NCBI GenBank assembly: GCA_964417685.1
Contig: CAYQIT010000020.1
Location: forward strand, 1 to 11,560
Reading direction: 5' to 3'
Length of the DNA stretch: 11,560 bases
From: CAJQGY01 sp964417685
GTDB lineage: Bacteria > Pseudomonadota > Gammaproteobacteria > Magnimaribacterales > D2472
Part shown: positions 7,902 through 11,560 of the stretch, piece by piece
Position numbering within the stretch: the stretch's first letter is position 1
How the letters are laid out: every line of letters starts with the position of its first letter
Made by a program: the position numbers and the translations under genes
The notes under the pieces: model-generated
The model's input: the letters and a program-made list of their open reading frames with translations, nothing else
Told to the model about the DNA's origin: nothing
Database searches by the model: none

Positions 7902-7907
7902 ATTATA
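7902..7907 (-). promoter_or_regulatory. Candidate -10 box of the pckA-gshA-qor promoter
   Basis: Read on the minus strand this is a perfect TATAAT, in the context CCTATAATGAAAACAAG immediately before the pckA ATG. A start site about 7 bases downstream would give a leader of only a few bases, which agrees with the absence of a ribosome site. With a 17-base spacer, the -35 hexamer would read TATGAA, a poor match to TTGACA, and would lie inside the 7919-7941 palindrome. A promoter with a weak -35 overlapped by a regulator site would account for this. An alternative promoter farther upstream cannot be excluded in such AT-rich DNA. Confidence 0.45.
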
Positions 7908-7918
7908 GGTATTAAGAA

Positions 7919-7941
7919 TAACTATTCATATAGAATAGTTA
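7919..7941. promoter_or_regulatory. Perfect 9-bp inverted repeat upstream of pckA, possible operator
   Basis: The arms are TAACTATTC and GAATAGTTA, perfectly complementary around a 5-base ATATA centre. The repeat lies 27 bases upstream of the pckA start codon and covers the expected -35 position of its candidate promoter. The size and symmetry suit a dimeric transcription factor. It is not followed by a T-run in the minus direction as a terminator would be. A weak RNA hairpin is the alternative. I do not recognise the motif as the site of a named regulator. Confidence 0.5.
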
Positions 7942-7956
7942 AAATTGTTAAAAATT

Positions 7957-7970
7957 TACATAGTTATGTA
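7957..7970. promoter_or_regulatory. Second palindrome upstream of pckA sharing the ATAGTTA core
   Basis: The 14-base sequence TACATAGTTATGTA is palindromic except for its central GT, with 6-base arms TACATA/TATGTA. It contains ATAGTTA at 7960-7966, the same 7-mer found at 7935-7941 and, inverted, at 7919-7925 in the neighbouring palindrome. The two palindrome centres are about 33 bp apart, close to three helical turns, as might be expected for a cooperative pair of sites. In AT-rich intergenic DNA a short palindrome can arise by chance, so confidence is limited. Confidence 0.35.
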
Positions 7971-8010
7971 GTGAAGTAAAAAACAAATGAATTATTGTGT
8001 CAATGAAATT

Positions 8011-8031
8011 AAAAAAAGCTTTATTTAAAGC
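8011..8031 (-). terminator. Rho-independent terminator of dsbB
   Basis: On the minus strand GCTTTAAATAAAGC forms a 5-bp stem (GCTTT/AAAGC) with a 4-base loop, followed directly by seven T. It begins 40 bases after the dsbB stop codon. The stem is short, but this is the usual look of terminators in AT-rich genomes. It would separate dsbB transcription from the pckA promoter region downstream. Confidence 0.6.
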
Positions 8032-8070
8032 ATTTAATAGCTAAATTTTATGTAGTTTTATTACAGAATA

Positions 8071-8586
8071 CTATCTTCTAGATACTAATTTGAGCGCAGA
8101 AGCACAAACAAAAACAATAAAAAATATCAGGGCCCACTCTGCAAAGTTAAAGATAAACCTCCACCCATCTTCTGCGCAAGTCGGGCCGCCTTCAAAAGCC
8201 CTGGTTATACCGGCAAAAAATCCAAAATATTCTATTTGTGTTTCAAGAGGCATACCGCAATTTGGTGTCAACATAGAAATTTCTTCTACTGACAGATTTT
8301 GAAGATAAATCTGTCTTGAATTAACAATCAGGCCTAATACCCCAAAAAAAACTGTAAGCAGTCTTGAAAATACTCTTGTTCTTTTGAATAGAAAGCCAAC
8401 AAATGAAACAACAGCAATAAATATAAAAAGGTATCTTGTCATAATGCATAAAGGACATGCATCTAGATAGAGAAGCCTATCCATAACTGCAGCCATTCCA
8501 ACTATTAAAAGCGCCCCTATTGTTGCGCCTATTTCAAAATAGTTTTGATAAACTGTTTTAATAATTCCAATGACTTTATTAAACAT
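8071..8586 (-). CDS. dsbB: Disulfide bond formation protein DsbB
   Basis: DsbB is the inner-membrane quinone reductase that reoxidises the periplasmic dithiol oxidase DsbA, passing electrons to ubiquinone. The 171-residue product (E. coli 176) has four hydrophobic helices (about 20-38, 49-67, 72-89, 148-168) and both essential cysteine pairs. C44-P-L-C47 lies in the first periplasmic loop, followed by the conserved arginine R51. C110 and C137 lie in the second loop (TPNCGMPLE and GGPTCAEDGW). The second loop retains FGFFAGITRAFEGG. No Shine-Dalgarno sequence is evident before the ATG at 8586. It is transcribed divergently from polA across a 72-bp gap and is followed by a terminator, so it is probably monocistronic. 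The neighbouring SCO cysteine chaperone is functionally separate. Related DsbI-type proteins are an alternative, but size and motifs favour DsbB. Confidence 0.93.
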   Translation of the reverse strand: MFNKVIGIIKTVYQNYFEIGATIGALLIVGMAAVMDRLLYLDACPLCIMTRYLFIFIAVVSFVGFLFKRTRVFSRLLTVFFGVLGLIVNSRQIYLQNLSVEEISMLTPNCGMPLETQIEYFGFFAGITRAFEGGPTCAEDGWRFIFNFAEWALIFFIVFVCASALKLVSRR

Positions 8587-8658
8587 AATGATTTATATTG
8601 TTAGTTTACATATTATAAAGAAAACAAGCTTTATGATATATCCAAGACAGGCATTTAC
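8587..8658. promoter_or_regulatory. Divergent dsbB/polA promoter region
   Basis: This 72-bp space must hold both promoters. On the minus strand a perfect TATAAT (8617-8612) could serve dsbB with a leader of about 19 bases; its -35 region is poor. On the plus strand TATGAT (8632-8637) is a candidate -10 box for polA, also without a good -35 hexamer. An ACAGG ribosome site (8647-8651) lies 7 bases before the polA ATG and supports that start. The assignments are by consensus matching in AT-rich DNA and are tentative. Confidence 0.4.
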
Positions 8659-11361
8659 ATGAAAGATAGAATTTTTATTATTGATGGCTCTTCATACCTA
8701 TACAGGGCCTATCATGCAATGCCTCCGCTTACCTCACCATCAGGCCAGCCCACTGGGGCAATAAAAGGTGTTACTAACATGCTTACAACACTTAAAAAAG
8801 ATAGCGAAGGCTCTCCCATAATTGTTGTTTTTGATGCAAAAGGAAAAACATTTAGATCAGATATCTACAAAGAATATAAGGCTAACAGGCCCCCCATGCC
8901 TGATGATCTCCGAGAGCAATTAGAGCCGTTAAAAAACATATGCAAAGCAATTGGTTTTCCTCTCATTGAGATACCCGGAGTTGAAGCCGATGATGTTATA
9001 GCAACTCTTTCAAGGCAAGCAAAAGAAAGAAAATTTAAATCCGTGATATCTTCTTTAGATAAAGATTTAATGCAGCTCGTTGAAGATCCTATTTCTACAA
9101 TGATGAATACTATGTCTCATCAAATCTTTGATGAACAAAAAGTATTTGAAAAGTTTGGAGTCAAGCCTAATCAAATAAGAGATTTGCTGGCCCTAGTTGG
9201 AGATAGTTCAGACAATATCCCAGGAGTCCCAAAGGTTGGAGTTAAGACTGCTGCAAAGTGGTTAAATGAGTATGGTGATATCGAAGCAATTAAACAAAAT
9301 GCTGACAACATAAAAGGCAAGGTCGGAGAAAATTTAAGAGCTTCTCTTCAAGATCTTGATAGAAATATTAACCTGGTATCATTGAAAGATGATGTAGATA
9401 TTGGCAGAACGTTTGAAAGTTTGCTTGAGCAAAATGGAGACAGCGAAAGGCTTGCAGAACTTTTTGAGGAGTTTGGATTTAGATCTAATCAAATAAATGT
9501 CCCCCCACCAAGAAAATCAACACATGAAGATAAAAGTGAAACAACATCTTTAAACTCAAATTATAAAGCCATATTCGATGAGAAAGGGCTGAAGGAATGG
9601 GCCAAGCTTCTTGATGAAAGCATGCACTTTGCCATTGACACAGAAACAAACTCTTTAGACACAATCACAGCTGAATTAGTTGGAATATCTCTAGCAGTTG
9701 AAGAAGGCTCTGGCTGCTATATCCCAATTGGACATGCGTATGAAAATTGCCCTCAACAATTAAGCTTAAAACAAGTTCAAACAATCATTGGCAAAGCAAT
9801 AGAAAGAAATGCTGCCAAGGCAGTTGGCCAAAATCTAAAATTTGATATACCTATTCTTAAAAGACATGGAATTTCATTAGATAAATTTTTGGCTGATACC
9901 ATGCTCATGTCATATGTACTAAATAGCACAGCGACTAGGCACGGTATGGATAGGCTTGCAGAATTTTATCTTGATTATAAAACCACAAAATATTCAGACG
10001 TAACTGGAACAGCTTCAAAGCAAATTAGCTTTGCTGCAGTAAATATAGAAGTTGCTTCCAATTATGCAGCAGAAGATGCAGACATAACCCTGAGATTATT
10101 TAACAAACTAAATTCCTTATTAAAAGATAAACCAGGACAAAGCAAACTATTAAAAAATATTGAATACCCGCTTGTGCATGTTCTTGCAACCGTAGAAGCA
10201 AATGGCGCAAAAGTTGATAAAACAAAGCTATCCAATCACTCGAAAGAGCTAGCAGACAAAATTGAAATACTTTCAAAACAAGCATATGACATTGCTGGGG
10301 ATGAATTTAATCTAGACTCTCCAAAGCAATTACTTGAAGTTTTGTATGAGAAGTTAAAGCTACCAATTTTAAAGAAAACACCAAAGGGTCAGCCCTCTAC
10401 CAATGAAGAAACTTTAAAAAGGCTTTCAGAAGAATATGAGCTGCCAAGAATAATATTGGAATACAGGGGATTGGCAAAATTAAAATCAACTTATACGGAT
10501 AGCCTAATCAAGATCGAAAACCCCCAAACAAAAAGAATTCATACTTCTTATCAACAAGCTGTGACTTCTACTGGTAGACTCTCTTCGACAGAACCGAACC
10601 TTCAAAACATTCCAATTAAAACTGCTGAGGGTCGAAGAATTCGTGAAGCCTTTATTCCTGAAAAAGGAAACATAATGATTTCCGCTGACTATTCACAAAT
10701 TGAATTACGGATCATGGCGCATTTATCTAAAGATAAAAACCTTACTCATGCATTTAATAATAATTTGGATGTTCATTCATCTACAGCTGCAGAGGTCTTT
10801 GATACAGACATAGAAGCAATAACACCTGAACAAAGAAGAAGTGCAAAGGCTATAAATTTTGGATTAATGTACGGTATGTCAGCATTTGGATTAACTCGAC
10901 AGCTTGATATACCAAGAGCCGAAGCCCAACAATATCTTGATACATATTTTGAAAGATATACTGGAGTAAAAAAATACATTGAAAATACAAAACTTAAAGC
11001 CAAAGAAGATTTATTTGTTGAGACCATAATGGGCAGAAGACTGTATCTAAATGAAATTAATGCAGCAAATGGTCTTAGAAGACAGGCGGCAGAGAGGGCT
11101 GCTATTAATGCACCCCTTCAAGGCTCAGCAGCAGATATTATTAAAAAGGCGATGATAGATATTGATAAATATTTATCAGCCGAAATGAAAGAAGTGAAAA
11201 TGATAATGCAAGTTCATGACGAGTTAATATTTGAAGCCCCAGAAGAAATTGCTGAAGAAACTCTTAGACTAGTGAAAAAAATGATGGAAGAAACTGCAAA
11301 GCTTGATATCCCATTAATAGCAGATGCTCAAATAGGAGCTAACTGGAACGAGGCACATTAA
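8659..11361 (+). CDS. polA: DNA polymerase I
   Basis: PolA fills gaps and removes RNA primers at Okazaki fragments and acts in excision repair. The 900-residue protein (E. coli 928) has all three domains. The 5' nuclease (about 1-290) shows D9 in FIIDGSSYLYRAYHAMPPL, the ADD metal residues at 110-112, SLDKDL (D134, D136) and GDSSDNIPGVPKVG (D182, D185). The proofreading exonuclease (about 300-490) is intact, with D327/E329 in AIDTET, D396 in GQNLKFD and Y469/D473 in YAAEDAD. The polymerase domain has motif A DYSQIELR (D677), motif B RRSAKAINFGLMYG (K730, F734, Y738) and motif C VHDEL (D854, E855). F734 corresponds to the phenylalanine of E. coli F762. Start choice is supported by an ACAGG site. 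The stop codon overlaps a convergent minus-strand frame by 3 bases, with no terminator between. Confidence 0.98.
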   Translation: MKDRIFIIDGSSYLYRAYHAMPPLTSPSGQPTGAIKGVTNMLTTLKKDSEGSPIIVVFDAKGKTFRSDIYKEYKANRPPMPDDLREQLEPLKNICKAIGFPLIEIPGVEADDVIATLSRQAKERKFKSVISSLDKDLMQLVEDPISTMMNTMSHQIFDEQKVFEKFGVKPNQIRDLLALVGDSSDNIPGVPKVGVKTAAKWLNEYGDIEAIKQNADNIKGKVGENLRASLQDLDRNINLVSLKDDVDIGRTFESLLEQNGDSERLAELFEEFGFRSNQINVPPPRKSTHEDKSETTSLNSNYKAIFDEKGLKEWAKLLDESMHFAIDTETNSLDTITAELVGISLAVEEGSGCYIPIGHAYENCPQQLSLKQVQTIIGKAIERNAAKAVGQNLKFDIPILKRHGISLDKFLADTMLMSYVLNSTATRHGMDRLAEFYLDYKTTKYSDVTGTASKQISFAAVNIEVASNYAAEDADITLRLFNKLNSLLKDKPGQSKLLKNIEYPLVHVLATVEANGAKVDKTKLSNHSKELADKIEILSKQAYDIAGDEFNLDSPKQLLEVLYEKLKLPILKKTPKGQPSTNEETLKRLSEEYELPRIILEYRGLAKLKSTYTDSLIKIENPQTKRIHTSYQQAVTSTGRLSSTEPNLQNIPIKTAEGRRIREAFIPEKGNIMISADYSQIELRIMAHLSKDKNLTHAFNNNLDVHSSTAAEVFDTDIEAITPEQRRSAKAINFGLMYGMSAFGLTRQLDIPRAEAQQYLDTYFERYTGVKKYIENTKLKAKEDLFVETIMGRRLYLNEINAANGLRRQAAERAAINAPLQGSAADIIKKAMIDIDKYLSAEMKEVKMIMQVHDELIFEAPEEIAEETLRLVKKMMEETAKLDIPLIADAQIGANWNEAH

Positions 11362-11560
11362 ATTTCCCGTTTATTTATAGAGCCTGCCCATTCTAATGGC
11401 GAATAGTTGTGGTCTGTCTTTTCTAATACACGTATTCCATGAATATTTCTTAAGTCTACAATCTTCATATTTAGATATTCTTCTGGTACCTTGAAAGGCC
11501 ACTTTTTTTTCATCTTAAAAGTTCGATATATAACTTTTCTTTTTACAGCTATTACATTCC
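11358..11560 (-). CDS. Unrecognised protein, C-terminal fragment
   Basis: A minus-strand frame enters from the right edge and ends with TAA at 11360-11358, giving 66 visible codons with no internal stop. The visible C-terminal tail is basic at first (VKRKVIYRTFKMKKKW) and then reads WPFKVPEEYLN, KIVDLRNIHGIRVLEK, TDHNYSPLEWAGS, ending INKREI. I do not recognise the family. The mix of charged and aromatic residues looks like a soluble protein rather than a chance frame, and the tail-to-tail overlap with polA repeats the arrangement seen at the SCO/oxidoreductase junction. A shorter reading from the internal ATG at 11513 (51 residues) is possible, but no good ribosome site precedes it, so a truncated longer gene is more likely. 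No function is proposed. Confidence 0.55.
   Translation of the reverse strand, partial: NVIAVKRKVIYRTFKMKKKWPFKVPEEYLNMKIVDLRNIHGIRVLEKTDHNYSPLEWAGSINKREI

Noticed and set aside
7690..7908. Plus-strand open frame over the 5' end of pckA
   Set aside because: It is opposite conserved pckA codons and its hydrophobic character is what reverse reading of this coding strand produces.
8018..8031. Hairpin GCTTTATTTAAAGC read as a regulatory site of pckA
   Set aside because: The seven T immediately following it on the minus strand and its position after the dsbB stop fit a terminator better.
10773..11027. Antisense open frame of 84 codons inside the polA polymerase domain
   Set aside because: It is fully opposite conserved motif B of polA and has no independent coding signal.
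8659..11361. Possible loss of proofreading in PolA, as occurs in several bacterial groups
   Set aside because: All exonuclease residues (D327, E329, D396, Y469, D473) are present.
11503..11510. Run of eight A (minus strand) as a programmed frameshift or slippage site
   Set aside because: The zero frame stays open and protein-like on both sides, and no alternative frame of useful length follows, so nothing supports frameshifting.

Overview
The window is an AT-rich, gene-dense stretch of chromosome (GC by eye about one third). It looks like a streamlined marine-type gammaproteobacterium. The evidence is the gammaproteobacterial class of glutamate-cysteine ligase, the DUF2909/SURF1/ctaA/ctaB/SCO gene order seen downstream of cytochrome c oxidase genes in Pseudomonas-like bacteria, a full-length three-domain PolA, and stop/start overlaps at most junctions. 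An SAR86-like or similar open-ocean lineage would fit, but this is an inference from composition and gene content, not a demonstrated placement.

Region 1 (1-3826): aa3-type cytochrome c oxidase assembly. A truncated minus-strand gene (1-83) matches the start of a DUF2909 twin-transmembrane protein. Diverging from it are five overlapping plus-strand genes: SURF1, a cysteine-free membrane-anchored protein of SCO/thioredoxin-like appearance, heme A synthase (ctaA), heme O synthase (ctaB) and a SCO copper chaperone. CtaB and CtaA make heme O and then heme A. SCO supplies the CuA site and SURF1 helps heme a insertion. The oxidase subunits themselves probably lie just to the left of the window.

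Region 2 (3823-7892): a compact minus-strand run transcribed pckA-gshA-quinone oxidoreductase. It combines PEP carboxykinase (gluconeogenesis), glutamate-cysteine ligase (first step of glutathione synthesis) and a zinc-free NADPH:quinone oxidoreductase. The 178-bp space upstream of pckA holds two AT-rich palindromes sharing a 7-base core, a consensus -10 box close to the pckA start, and a small terminator belonging to dsbB.

Region 3 (8011-11560): dsbB (minus; reoxidises DsbA in disulfide bond formation) diverges from polA (plus; DNA polymerase I with all three activities apparently intact). A minus-strand reading frame of unknown identity runs off the right edge and overlaps the polA stop.

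This is mostly core housekeeping sequence. I found no mobile elements, CRISPR array, tRNA, rRNA, toxin-antitoxin or defence system, and no convincing new multi-gene system. The points most worth a second look are the palindrome pair at pckA, the cysteine-less SCO-like protein, and the pckA-gshA-qor grouping. No intergenic gap exceeds 300 bases.
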